From NCBI GenBank assembly GCA_013396995.1, contig VWZP01003802.1, positions 306,036 to 370,035 on the forward strand: a DNA stretch of 64,000 nt, given 5' to 3'. The stretch comes from Dicaeum eximium. Taxonomy: Eukaryota > Chordata > Aves > Passeriformes > Dicaeidae. The notes beneath the pieces are model-generated. The model saw only the letters and a list, made by a program, of their open reading frames with translations, was not told the origin of the DNA and did not search any database. Positions 39,701 through 54,700 of this stretch are shown here, one piece after another. Numbering within the stretch: position 1 is the first letter of the stretch; every line of letters begins with the position of its first letter. A program made the translations under genes and the position numbers.

Positions 39701-42700
39701 CTTTTTCTGACAGATTGCTGAGTTGTATAGGAAGGACCCCTTTAACCTGGAGCTTGCCCATGAGTACTGGTGTCCGTCGGAGCCCCTGCAGACATCCACC
39801 ATCATGGGCTCCTACCTTGGAGTAGCTCACCAGCGACCTCCTCAGCGCCAGGTCATCTACATTTTCTTGAGTAACTGCTAGTAACTTGAAACCAAAGTAA
39901 CAAAAAACCCTCAAGAAACAAATATTTTGGTATCCCTATTACAGATAGCCTCTAAGAAGACCTTACCTTTTTTCAATAACTGATTTGCATGTGTCCTGCT
40001 CTGCATGGCATGGTTGCTGTTGCTTGCCCCAAAAGTGAGCTGCTGCCAGCCGTTCATGGTTGCCAATGAACTTAGCAAGAAAGAGTACTAACAAACCTCT
40101 GTGAAAATGTTGTTTAGGATGGATTTGTTACAGTTGCTAAGTGGATGGTTCTGATAAGCCTCTTGTGTTTTTTGTCTGATGACTTCTACATGCCTTTTTC
40201 ATGTAACTGAGAAGTTAGATATCTTAACAATAAAAAAACCAAAACTTTATTAACTGCAGTTGATAGTATTTTAGGTGTAAAAGGACTTCAGAATATTATA
40301 ATTTTAAGTCCAAAAATTATAGTCCAGAAGAGACAGAATTTAAATTTGGAATGAAGAAACAATCCAAGCACTTAAAGCAGACATTCCAAAAACTCTTTGG
40401 GTATCTGGGGTGCTGTCAACCTTCAGTGCTTCTTGAAGGACTGTGCAGTGCTAGGCAAAACTTTGTACAATAAAATCAGACACATCCCAAGACCCGCTCA
40501 GAACAATGGCAACTTAAATTAGGGCCAGGTGCAAGCTAGCCTAATATGACCCTGAAAAGAACCACTGTGCATGTGAGTCACTGTTCAGGTATATGACAAG
40601 CACACTGAATTCTGTACTTAACTTCCGCTGTGAGATGTGCTAATAATACTCCTGTGGAGCATTTGGGAGCTGAAGTAAATTTTATCACTAGAAAGGAGAG
40701 TTAGTATATTTTGCAGTCCCACAAGTTATTTTGTTTAGTTCCTCTTTCAAACATGTCTGACTGAATAGGCCAGTCTAAAAGGAACTTGTCTACCCCGCCC
40801 TCATTACGTTAGAATCTGTTTTCTGACTTTTAATTCTTAATGTTTTGCTATAATACTCAGATTTTCCTTTTATTTTTTTAAATACTGATCTTTATTTGTT
40901 CTAGGTTGTCTTGTCAAAGTTTGTTAGGCAAATGGGAGATCTACTTCCTTCCACAATTTACATCCCATACTTGAAAATGCTGCGGGGACTGGCTAGTGGG
41001 CCTCAGTGTGCTCATTACTGCTTTAGTTTGCTAAAAGTCAATGGCAGTAGTCATGGTAAGAGAAGTGACACTTCAGCTCTTTCTCAACTCCTTTTCTTTT
41101 GAAAAGTGCAAAGACTCATTTGAGATTAATTGTGGCCTCATACTTTTAACATTTCATTATTACTACAGAGATGAAATAGGAAGTCTTTACTTGAAACTGT
41201 AATCTGAAAAAAAACCTGACAGATAAGGTAATTAGATGTTTTAGCACCTTAGTGAGCAATTCACTTTGTGAAATAATGCTTTTTTTAAAAAAAAACCAAA
41301 AACCCTGTGTCTTAACACCATAAGAAATGCAGAATGCCAGTGTTGCCTATTACAAAACAACAAATGAGTAATGTCTTAAAGTTAGCTGTATTTACAAAAT
41401 ATACAACATAACTTTTCTGAGCTAACTTTGTTCAGAAGCACTTCGTTCAATTAGACTTTTTTGATACATGTAATATAATAGCACTTTCTCAAAGTAAGAG
41501 ATGCTGGTCAGTCCTGTGTTTTGCATTCATTTTGCATTGGTCAAATTATAAAAAAACCCTACTTTGAAGATACAAATAATGCTGCAAAGATTCCAATTCA
41601 TAAAAAAGAAAGCTTACTTACACTTCTTTGCATTAGCACCTTTCTGTCTCAAAAAAACATAACCAAGCAAAAATTCCCAAACCTAAATGATTAATTTTGG
41701 ATACAATAACTTTCCTTTGAACTTTACTTTTCCCTTTAGATAAGAAAGTTTTCCTTTTAATTTTAGCTACCTTGCTTTTCACCCTGTGAAAGACTAGAAA
41801 GAAAATCTTGTCACCTGTTTGTCATTTTTCTAGCGGAAAACATCCAAGGAGCAGGTGGCAGTCCTGTCTCCTGGGAGCATTTCTTCCACTCATTGATGCT
41901 TTATCATGAGCACTTAAGGAAAGACTTGCCAAGTGCAGACAGTGTCCAGTACCGTCACCTGCCTCTCCGAGGCATCACACAGAAAGAACAGGATGGATTA
42001 ATTGCATTTTTACAGCTGACCACTGTTATAGTCAATTGGGTAAGTAACCTTTTATTTGGTTTTCTTTGTTATCACTTTTTTTTCCGTGCAAATCATCATC
42101 ATTCAGCTCTGGAGTTTTCCTTGACCTAGAAAGTATGTAAGGAAAATTTACCTAGCAGTTGTCATTTTATTAGTAAACTCCCAAGTATGGGAGGCATCAG
42201 GAATAACTGTAATGACCAAACACTGGAGGTGTAGGTGAAGCAGAAAGAGATGATGCCTTTTTGTGTGTTGTTGGCATTGCTGATTTTCTTGCTCCCTTGA
42301 CTCTGGTGGTAGTAATGGAGAGAGGTCTTTCAGAAGTGAGGTATATTCATGATAAATCACTATGGAGTAGGAAAGTTCTTTGCCTTTATTTATGAGTTTG
42401 AAAAAGCAAAAGTAATAATGGAATTGAAAAGGAAGTGGTAGAAATTTGGCAAAGAATGTGATCAGCTATGAAACTTGCCTCTAGGGTTATGATTTAAAAT
42501 GTCCCCAAACCAAGGGTGTAACATGATGTGAATGAATTGACTGGAAAAGAATTCCAGGAGAATAAAATTGCAGTGCATAATTTTGTATTGTAATTGTCTG
42601 TGTAATTCTGAATAGTGTAGAATTCTGCCCTTAAGTACCCACCAGACTTTGCAGCCTAAGATTTGCGATATAGTGAGATAGCCTTGGTTTTGCTGACACA

Positions 42701-45700
42701 AACACAAGACAGATCAACGAAACTAAATATGTTTTATAAAAATCATCTTTGGTGGTAATGATAATGGGGTGATCCTGTTTGAGCTGTAATGTTGGCATTG
42801 GGTATGCGTGGAGAAAAGGGAACTCTTTAATATTTCATGGCATCATCAAATCATAATCTGGGATGAAGATGAATTTGTTCTAAGGATGCAGGGAATTACT
42901 GTTTGATGAGGGTAGATGCTTGTTCCTGTCCAGTGGTTTATCTCGGAGTCTTAGTGAGTTTACATGAGTGATGATCTTGTTCTTAGACTAAAATACATTG
43001 ATACAAGTTCTTAGCAAACATCAAAATGCAGTGTGAGTTAATAGAAATATATAGAATATATGTAATAAAAATACTAATAAAAGTCCCTCTACACATGCTT
43101 GAAGAAGCTGCTAGAGTGTCCTTAAAGACTAATTCTATGAATGTGTGTCTACTAAAAAAAGTGGGTTGTTACAAAAGAAGCTTGTATTATCCAAATAATT
43201 TTTCTGTGTGAATAGGCATAATTTTAGTACTTGGAAGTCTTTATACTCAGCTTTTTGTTTAACTGAAGTGGTTGGCTTTGGAGTTGTCTATTATTCTCTT
43301 GATATTTTGCATACCTTCAAGTACGAAGCAGAGTGTTTGGTACTGAACCATTAATTAGAGATTGTAAGATATGAAGAACCTTCAGAGTAATAAACTGCAG
43401 TTCCATTTTCTGTTGAACTCTGTAGAGTGAGAATGCTCGCTTGGCTCTTTGTGAGCACCCTCAGTGGACACCAGTAGTGGTCATTCTGGGACTTCTGCAG
43501 TGCAGCATTCCTCCTATTTTGAAAGCGGAGCTGTTAGAAACTCTTACTGCTTTTGGAAGATCTCCTGAAATAGCTGCTTCACTCTGGCAATCCCTGGAAT
43601 ATACACAGGTATTTTAGGATTTTCAGTGCTTAGAACTTGTAGCATCCCAGTTTGTTGAAAATGCCAGTAGTATATTCAAAATAGTATTGCATTTCCTCCT
43701 AAATTAGTTTTTGTCATTGTTGAATATAATTTTTTTCACGTAGTTAATGCTTTGAAACGATTTTGAAAATGACAGAATCGCCTCAGAAATGTCATTGGCT
43801 GTGCTTACTTTACATCAGTACAGGTTTCCTAACAGTCCTGTTTGAACTGTAATTGCTGACTTATTTTTACTTGCTAATATGAGACCCTGATAATAATGAC
43901 GTCTCACCACCTTGGCTTCCTAATTTATGATATTTCTTAAAATATACTATTGTAAGAGACAATGAAGGAAATGTCATTCCCCTACCCAATATGAGATAAA
44001 AATCATGAATGTGAAAATGTGATGCAGATCTTGGAGAATGTAAAGCTGGAAGCATACAAGTTTCAAACATAATTCAGCCTCTCAGATAGAAAAATCTTGG
44101 CTTTTTAGCCTTTAAAAGGATTTGGAAAACATCTTCTTAGACCTAAAATGTTGTTTACTCTGATATAATGATGGAGATGTACTTTGATATTGTGAAATGT
44201 GTTGATCTGTTTTCATTTCTCTTCCTGTTTTGAAGATATTACAAACTGTGAGAAGTCCAGGCCAGAGACAAGCAATTGGTATTGAGGTAAGAGAGTCTCT
44301 GTACTTAGGCAGCCTCTCCGATCATCTGCATATACATTTGGGAAGCAGTTGCAGAGGCTGCCTCTCCTGCTGTGTCCATGGGAAACTTTTCTAATAGATG
44401 CTGTTGTTTCACTGCTTTGTAATTTACTTTCAAGCCTGCTTGTAATTTCTGGAAATTTTTATCCATTTTTGCATCTAGTTCAGCTTCATACTAGTAACAG
44501 TGCATCATCTAAACCCTCAAATTCCTCATGAGCACTTCTTACTAAGATTTTCCTAAATTGGACTCAGTTTTGTTACGTCTTAGTATAGCCCACTTTGCTT
44601 CTAACAACAGTGGTAAATAAAAGCAAAGAAGGTAAATGTTGAGGCATTATCTTCTAGTAGCTCAGAAAGGAATGAATGTGTGTTGCTGAACCAAAATATG
44701 AAATAACAGTACTAATGCTTTGCTGCTTTTACTCTGTTTGTGTTGTACTGTAGGTAGAAATGCTGCTAAGTTGATTGACTGTGAGGTAATCCACAGATGA
44801 TGCTATTATATTATTTCTCACGTGTTTCTTCCTCCCCCAAAATCTGTGATTTGTCTCCTCTTTTTGCTGTCCTCCTGGGAAGGTTGAATTGAACGAGATT
44901 GAGTCCCGATGTGAGGAATATCCGTTAACTCGCGCCTTCTGTCGACTCATCAGCACACTAGTGGAGAGTTCATTCCCAGCTAACTTGGGAGCAGGTCTCC
45001 GCCCTCCAGGCTTTGATCCCTATCTCCAGTTCCTCAGGGATTCTGTGTTTCTCCGATTCCGCACCAGAGCTTACCGGAGAGCTGCTGAAAAAGTAAGTTT
45101 TGTTTGAAAATACTTTTTTTTCTTAGGATATAGTTGCTGATGTGGCTTAGATCTGTTTGAGAAAGCTGTGCAAGTTTGATGCAGCAAATGTAACCTAGAG
45201 CACTTGATAGTGTTTTGATTTGGTAAACAGGTGATATTTCAACTCATGGGTCAAGATATACTGCAAAGGAACCTGTATCTTTTAAAAAAGTTTGTATTCT
45301 TAAATTTCAGTTTGCTGTACAGGATTCTGCAAGTCTACTACACGGCTATTGATTTCTGAACATGACATGCCCAAATCTACAAGTCAGATTTGTCCTTTTC
45401 TCATTGTTACCTCAGAAAATATTTCTGGCTTGCTGAACCGAGGAATTTGGCTCTGTTTTACAATACTTCTGGATGAAAGCACAAGCTAAACTGTATCCTG
45501 GAAGCTGCCTATTCTTGATCTATTCTTAGCTGTATTCCTAATAAAAACTATTTATTGCTTATAGTTACAATGTCATAATATGTGTATTGTGTAATAGAAC
45601 CTAAAACAGATAATCAATCTGTTTGGATGTTCCTTTCACTTCAGAAAGAAAACTTGGGCTTTCAAATAACTTGACATGAAGTATAATGTTGTTGGCAGGA

Positions 45701-48700
45701 CTATCTAATTTTGAAATACTAGCCATGATTCTGATCCAGTACATCACTGCACTGTGTGTTGTGTTCCTGTTTTCTTGGCCTTATTGCTTCAGTATCAGTA
45801 TTAATCTGTGTATGATTTGTTTTCTCATTATCTGCAGTGGGAAGTAGCTGAGGTAGTTCTGGAAGTGTTTTACAAATTACTGCGGGACTACGAACCTCAG
45901 CTTGAAGACTTTGTGGACCAGTATGTGGAGTTACAAGGTTAACTTGTTCATTTATTCACTGACAAACAGAATTGTAGCTTGTTTTGCTCTGTTGCCTCGA
46001 TCTTGGGATCTTGTTTAATATTGCAAATAAGCTGGTGGAAAGCTAGACCAAGACTTTAAAATAGCAAGATGTTAAAAAAATTTCCATGTAGTATCGAGAT
46101 GTGCATTGCTGATTCAGGAGGTCTTCATGTACAGTATTTTCTACTTCTCTGTCTCTACTTGGAGGAGAACTTCTGTCTCTTTCATTTTTGATTTGGTTGA
46201 AGAGCAACATTTGACACTTGAACAGCACCTTGGTTTTGGCTTGTTTGGTCTACATCTAAATCACCACTATTGGTAGGGTTAATTTAAAGGCATCATTGTA
46301 TTTAAGATAACCATTACTATTAATATTATTGGTATATGAATTATTAAAAGCAGGCAGTAGAGGTGGAATTGTGACCTGAAGTAATTTAATTCTGAACAGT
46401 TATTCTTTAAAAGGCTAAAGTAGATTACAGTTGCCTCATTATAGGAAGTCTAAGGCTTATTTATGCTCTCAACTTTTTTTTCTTGAAACAAAGTTTCTTA
46501 TGTACAAAGGATGTTGCTTAGAACTATGGGGGCTGTTATGTTTTGTAGCTTGTGCTAATTTGAGTAATAGAAGGGGTTTTTATTAGAGGTTATAGATTTT
46601 TTTTTTTACTCCTGTCTTTAGGAGAAGAAATAATAGCATATAAACCACCTGGATTCAATTTGATGTATCATCTGTTGAATGAGTCCCCAATGCTGGAACT
46701 TTGCCTTAGTTTGCTAGAAGAAGGGGTTAAGCAGCTTGATACTTATGCTCCGTTTCCTGGTATGTGCCTGGAATTAATTTTGCATGTGAAGTTAAAATGT
46801 ACAGTGAGTAGGATTTAAAGCTAACACTGCATATCTGTAACTCGATGTTGTATCTCTTGCATATAAAGATCGTATTTTGGGGGAAATTTCCCTACTGGTA
46901 AACTACTGACATCAAGCCTTGGTGCAAGGCTTGATGAATGACATTTGTGAATGTGGTCTATTTAGCTTCTCCTTCATATTTCTCATGTTCTTTGTGCACT
47001 GCAGGGAAGAAGCATTTAGAGAAAGCTGTACAGTATTGCCTTGCACTTCTAAACTTAACCCTGCAGAAGGAGAATATTTTTATGGATCTGTTGCGGGAGA
47101 GCCACCTTTCCCTTATTGTCACACCACTGGAGCAGCTGCTTCAAGGAATCAATCCTCGCACGAAAAAGGCAGATCACGTGGTGAATATTGCTAGGTATGT
47201 ACAAAGTAATGAGAAGGGAGGAGTTTTGAAGGCACAGAAGTGTTTAGATCCTGGATCCTTTCATTGGTTTCACCAGCCAATGCTCCTCTTTACATGGAGC
47301 ATCTCGTGAATATTTTTGGTGAGGGGAGATGTCTTCACAGGTGGAATGATCTGTGATTGTCTAGTGCAAGATTGGGATCTGTATTTATAGTTCTTCTTTC
47401 TGAATTTTCCCCCTCTCATGATTTCTTCCTGTCTACCTTATGTTCAATGATTCCCTTGCATATAATAAGATTTTGCCCCAGACTTTGGTTGTCACAGAAT
47501 GGGAAAGTTCAGTGAGTTTGGTTGTTGGCCATGTTTTACAGTATTGTCTATTATTTACTGTATTAAATGCCTGCAAGCAGTTGTCTTAACTTATGCAGTA
47601 TGTAGATTTTTGGATAAAAAGAAAGATAAAAATTCCAGGAAAGGTTATTATCCCTACTCAGCCTACTCATCTCTTCCAATGGAGGAGCATTCAGTGTTTC
47701 ATATAGAGTTAAATTTGTTTGAAGCTTTAATGTTATCTCATGTAATTTGATTTGTAAATGTTTTAGTTGTAAATGTTGTTTTAATTTCTTACCCGTGCAT
47801 TACCATCTTGAAAAAATTAAATTCTCAACAGTTTCGTTGCCATAATCTTGTCTTTCAAGGTATCTTTACCATGGAAACAGCAATCCTGAGCTAGCATTTG
47901 AAAGTGCCAAGATTTTGTGCTGTATTTCTGATAATTCCAACATCCAGATAAAACTAGTTGGTGATTTCACGCATGATCAGGTGAGCATGTTTCTTTGAAT
48001 CTGGAAACAGAAACCAAATACTGGGGCTTCATAATGTTTCTTTAAAGAATAAGTTTCTAGGTCAACAACATGAAAACTATATTTTGTTTCATATCTACCC
48101 ACATATAAAATGTCTTTTACTGTGGCATTGGAAAAACAGTTACTTCATTAATTGAAAAAATCAAAATCATCAATGTTTTCAAGAAGAAAAAGGGCAATAT
48201 TCTTTGAGACAGGGAGATATTTTTGTGACTTTATAGTCTTCAATCTGTGAGAATAATTTAACATATGTAATAACAGTAGATTTTTTTTTCTGTTCACTGG
48301 CTACTTGATAACCTGTTCTTAGAACAGCTGTGACTCTCTTGCTATTTAGTTGCTTATATAATTTTTATCTAAAAGTTCTGTCAACTTACATGAAGGGAAT
48401 TATTAAAAGTATTTGGTTCAGTACTCTTACAGTTGTCTCCATTTCCATCCTTCCATTGTTGAATACAGAGTGTTAGCCAGAAGCTGATGGCTGGATTTGT
48501 GGAATGTTTAGACAATGAAGATGCAGAAGAATTAATTAATCCAGATGAGGGTATGTGAAAGGCTTCTTAAAATGGCTTAAATAGTTGTCTTTTGCATGGA
48601 GTGAAATTAATGAAAGAAGTGTAAAAAGTACTTTTAAGTCAAGAAACAATCTTCCTCTGTTTTCTGTGGAATTGGACCTTTAACAGAATGAAAAGCACCT

Positions 48701-51700
48701 CTGTTTTGTTGAAGTATGTCCACAGTATGATGAGCCAACTACAAATTGAGTCTGTTTTCAGAAGACAAGTATTTAACATTGCTTTGGATATATTATTTAC
48801 AGCTGTATTAACAGTAATTTGGAATTTTCTTCTTGTATCTCTTTGCAGTAATGTAAGTTGCTCCCTCAACATTCTTCTATTTAACTTGAAGACACTGAAG
48901 ATTATTTTATTAGATGGATTTTTTACTTCATTAGTCACCATATCTGCTTTTTCACCTTTTCTTTTTCTAATCAAGAGCTGGAGCCGGAAAAGAAGCGGGC
49001 ACAAATCCATCATGAAACAAGGATCCATATTCTGAATCTCCTTATCACCTCTCTTGAGTGCAGTCCTCCCAGCCTAGCTCTGTATCTCTTGGGATTTGAA
49101 CTAAAGAAACCTGTCAGCACCACCAATTTGCAAGATCCAGGTATGAAGAGGAGAGGTTGATCTGCCATTTAGTAAGTTCTGTTAACAGCACTGAGAATAT
49201 TTATTGGGAAATGCATGGCGAAAAGCATGATTTCCTCTTCAATTTAAGAATAAAACAACAAGCCTTGTTCAAGTCCTGAAATGCTACATTAAAGGACGTT
49301 TTAATACTCAAATGCAACATTTAAACAACTTTAGGATTTGATTCTTTGTTTAAGTTGGATTTTGGAAGAGATTTGAAATTAGAACTGTGGGGAAAATGAT
49401 AATTTTGAAGTGAAACATTTATTTATTTACTATTTGATACAACGTAGTTGTGTCCCTAGTACAAAGAAGTTGATTTGGTGATCCAGGTAGTACTTACGTA
49501 TGACTACATGTGAATCTAAAAAGAGATTGTTGCTTTGTACTAGTTCTGCTTGGCTGTTGTGCAGCACAACGTATCTGAACAATTTAGGTTCTGTATTTCT
49601 GTGTACTTGACTTATATTGGCTATGGAGGAATGTAAGATCAAGAACGTCAAGTTACTTTTCTCTTTTCAGGCGTCTTGGGTTGCCCACGGACTTGCCTTC
49701 ATGCCATTCTGAACATACTGGAGAAGGGTACTGAAACAAGGAGTGGGCCTACAGCAGTTCGGGAATCTCCCCATCTTGCAGAACTCTGTTACCAGGTATT
49801 CAGCTTAGTTTCTGTTGGGGTATACTTAAAGGAGACTCCAAATAAAATTAGCTACTTCTTTGTTGGTGAACACAGATGGTTGATGACTCTGATAATAGTT
49901 TCATTTTTAAAATGAGTATGTCAGGTTTTTTTATGTACTGAACTCTTTCCATTTTACTGTCTTCTGTTTAAAAAAATACCTTGTAGCATCACAGAAATCA
50001 AAGGATCTGCACTCACGTCAGAAACTTGGAAGTAGGACATAGTTATAAAACTAAACGTAAATATTTTTGGTCAGCCTTTAAGTCCATTGCAACATATGCC
50101 AATTAAAATTTTTTTTTAAAATTTTGGAAGTGTAGTATGACAGCAAATAACATAAAATTCGAACTAAGCCAGTGAAATTCTCTGCTTTGTTCTGTAGCCA
50201 GGAGAGAATGTACATATGTGTGGCTGAGAGGGTCAGGTGGTGGAGACAGCTGAGTTAGACAAATGTGTGAGGTAGCTGATGCTTTCACATATGATCATAG
50301 AATAATATGATTACACACTTGTATCATGTTGAAAATCCATGGGCTCTAGAAAGGATTTTAAACGTTATTAAAAGCAAAAGGCAGTTCTGTAGAAGCAGGG
50401 AAAATTAATTACATTTCCTGTCTTGGTGGATGTGCAAACAGAAAAAGACTGATTTTTAAGTGAGCTGAACAAACAGGCTCATCTCTTGTGATTGTCATGA
50501 TTGTTGTGAGCAAATAGCCATTGTAGTCATCCACATGCTGGTAGTCCTTTAATATCATAATTCAACATCTGTTACAAATAGTATGTTCAACTTTGAAGAA
50601 AGCTGATGGAAAGCTAACTGTAAATACTGGTAATATTGTTTGAGCAGTAGAACAGTATTATGCTGCTTTTGATTTGGTGGTTAGTTTGTTTTTAAAATAA
50701 ATTCCATACATGGATATCTACTGTTTTTGATTGTCAGGTGATCTATCAGTTGTGTGCATGCTCTGACACTTCAGGTCCAACTATGAGATATCTGAGGACC
50801 AGTCAGGATTTCTTGTTCACTCAGCTTCAGTACTTGCCATTTTCTATCAAAGGTAATTTTTATGCTCTGATAAGATTGTGCATGCTTAAAATTCAATGCA
50901 TTTTTTGACTCCCTAGGAATGAAAGAAGAAGCCTAAGTAGCATTATTAAACTGAATTCATTGCAGGCTCTGCTAATCGTTTAGTTCTGCAAAAATTGAAC
51001 TCTTCCTACTTAAGAAGTTCAGATTATTAGTGCTGAACTTTTGGAAAAGAATGTTAGCTTTGGAATGCACCAAGTCTCCAGAACCACATCCTAATCTATA
51101 TTGTAATTACGATTGTAATTTTGTTAGATCATGCTACAGAAAAAAAAAATACAGAAATATAGGAGTGTTATAAAAAACCAAGGGAATATAGGGCTGATGG
51201 TCATAACGACCTGTGTTGCCCCTTTCTTTGAATAAAGTACTTTTAAGCTAATAGGTATGCGTTATATCTCAAATCAGTATTTTTCAGGTGAAATACATGT
51301 ACTTTATCAGGCAGTTGACCATCAGTTGACCATCTTTTGTTCAATGACGGTAAACTTAGCATTCAAATACGTGCATCCAGCATGTATAAAGTGCTTTAGA
51401 TGATTCTTATATAACTTAGGAATCTAAATTAGATGAATATAGGAAGATTCTAGGAGACTTGTGTTCAAGTCTTACTAATTTTGATTAAAGCTACAGTTCA
51501 CTTGGGTAAATGTCTGGTAAATGTCTTATTTAACTCTGGTAAATGTCTTATTTTCACTGAAATTGTAACTGGCTCGTGAAGCACTGCATTCTTCACAATG
51601 ACTGTTCTAATAGGTTGTATCCAGTTTTGTTGTGTACGTGTATATGCATATTGCATGCATGTGGTATGATCTGTTTTCAAAATAACCACATGTTCATTTG

Positions 51701-54700
51701 TTGGCTTTTGTCAGATCTGTCTTTTTGTCTTGTAAACAGTTGGTAAGCAAATAATTATTAATGACATCCTCTAAACTCTTTCTCAAGTGACAAATGCTTT
51801 CCTTGGAGTAAGTAATATTATTTATGCTCTGTTTTATAATTATTGCCTTATCCCCCATCCAGAACATGAGATTTCAACACTCAACCAAATGTCTTGGCTA
51901 ATGAAGACAGCAGCTATAGAAATGCGAGTGACATCACTGAACCGCCAGCGCTCCCACACACAGAGACTGCTGCATCTGCTGCTTGATGACATGCCTGTGA
52001 AACCATACCTGGGTAAGAGGAGCTTATGCTGAGGGTAAATAGGCTGGAATAAATAGAGGATGAGAGGCTGCATTTGAATTCTTTTCTTCGTAAGTGTGTG
52101 ACAGTTCATTAGTGGGATCGGGTGTGGAGGTGCCACTGGAGATACGGGAAGAAAGATGATGGTGGTTGTAGACTCCAAAGTGAAAGAAATCAGGGCATCA
52201 TTTTGTTCATTGCTGATAGAAAAAATGAAAAGCAGTTTGAGGCAGGAGGGAGAATATTAAAAAAAACCTAAAATTGTTGAATAGTTTATTTTGAGTTGCT
52301 TGTCAGAATTGTTGCAAAATAGAGAAGGTGGAGGGTCTTCCATGGTAAACAGTTTTAGACAATGTGTCTCAGTCTTAATGTCTGTCATAAGCTCTCAACC
52401 CTCTCTCACAGAAGATAGTAGCTACAGGTTAATTTTGCTTTTAACATTATAACATCACAAAAGTGATATTTCATCCCAATGTGGTGTAAAATGCAACGTT
52501 AAATAAAAAGGCCAGATTTCAGAGTTTCAGAACAGGATAGAAGTAAATTAAGAAAAATAAAACCAGGTAGCAATGAAACTCTTTACATGAAGAAAGTAGA
52601 ATAAAGAGAAGATATTTTAACAGGCTACTGCAGTATGGTGTTTTTCCTTACTTTTATCAGCTTGAAGACTCTTAATCCGGGTGGGGATCTGAGTATGGGA
52701 AACTGTGTTCAGATATGCAACTCATTTTATGGTGTCCATCCAACTGCATTGTTCATACTGGAGAGTGGGATGTCTGTTTAGGCATTTCTAGTATTTTCTG
52801 ATCTGTATATAATAGTTGGATAGCTTTTGTCAGATAAGTATTGTTTTCATTTGAATAGGAGTTCAAGGCTATGTTGTATTAGAAGACAGTGTGAAAGATT
52901 GATTGGTTTATCACTGTGCTCTTTCACTATTAATAAAGTAGGTCATATTTTTCACTTAGTTTTGATTTTGTAATTTATTTAGTATGTTTTATTGCCTTCA
53001 GCTGATGGTGAAGGAGGGATGGAAGATGAAAGTCGATCAGTCAGTGGATTTCTCCACTTTGACACTGCTTCCAAAGGTAACCATTATGATTGTTGATTTA
53101 TCAGTAAAGTGAATATGGTCCTGAACAGGCAGGAGGGTCACCTCCAGAAAGGACGCTTGAGAAAAGAAACAATAGGTGTTCTAAACAGCAGCAGTACATG
53201 AAACAATTTTACTTACGTTGGCAAAAAAAAAAGTTAAAGAACCTTGATACAGATGACTGGAGTCAGTGAAAAACACTGAACTGGAAAGGCAGTTTGAAGA
53301 ATGTGTTTAAATATCGGTGCAAGTATGAAATGAAAAAGTTGCAGTCTATCACATTTATTGCTAACAGTAGAAACAGTGAGACTGTTGCTAAGGCTGTACA
53401 TATTTGTATTTTCATGGCAAAGAATGTAAGTCCCACATAAATAAATAAATTCAGATTGTTTATGGTTTCTCAACAAAAGACTGCAAAGGATATAATTGAA
53501 AACCAGCCTGATTTCATTTAGGAGAAAAAATTAGTCTTGTGTTTGTAAATATTGGATGACATGCATGTGTAACAAGAGAACTGTACAATATAAGACAGCT
53601 TAAGAATTTAAGGCCTTAGAAAATGTTTTTAAACCTGTTACATAAATTGATAGAACTTTCTGAAGATGGAATGCTTTCTTTTGAAACTTTACACATTAAG
53701 GTGAAGATTTAGATTTACAAAATTAAATTAGGCTCTTTTTGTTCATTTTTTTGTTTCCCCTTGATACTTCTGAATACAATTTGAATTGATTTGCATTCCA
53801 GTGCGCAGAAAGATCTTAAATATCCTGGATTCGATTGACTTCAGTCAGGACATTCCAGAACCTTTACAACTGGATTTTTTTGACCGGGCTCAAATTGAGC
53901 AAGTCATTGCTAATTGTGAGCACAAGAATGCACGTGGACAAGTGGTCTGCAATGTCAAGGTTAGCACTGGTCTTTGTTTTCAAGTTGCATGTGCTATTTT
54001 ATATCTTAATAATTAAAAAAAGAAGAAATCAGTATGTTAATAACGCTTTGAAACTTGCTTTTACATAAAAGATGTATGTTTCAGATATGTATCTTTGGTT
54101 GCCAGTGCACAACTACCTAGCACTACATATGTGTACACAATTATATGTGCAATGTTGTTGTGTACTGCAGTAGTTCTTTGAGGCTTTATTTAAGAATGTG
54201 TCGCATTGTAATGAGTACTTGACAAGTGTATTATAAACAGTCCTGAAAAATTTGTGACCTTAAAAAATAAGTAAAACTTGTTCAAATCCCAGTCCATCTG
54301 TTGCATCTGTCACTATGTAGCCATCTCCTAGATTTTAGGAGGTACAAATACATCTCGTTTGTCACTTGTCCTAGTTTTGGCTCAAATACCATTAATTTTC
54401 TTCATAGTAGCTGGTACAGAATTGCGTTTTGGATTTAGGATGAGAGTAATGTTCCTAACACTTTGATCCTTTAGTTGTTCCTAAGCAATATTTACTTAGT
54501 GGTGGACTCTTCAGCTTCTCAAACCACCCACCAGCAAGTAGGCTGTGGGCACAGGAAGCTGGGAGGAGATGCAGCCAGGACAGCTGACCCAAAGCTTGGC
54601 AAAGGTCCATATCATATGGGATCATGCTCAGTGTATAAACTAAGGGGAAAGCTGACTGTGGGCTGCTGCTCAGGAACTGGCTGGGCAGCGGTTGGCAGGT

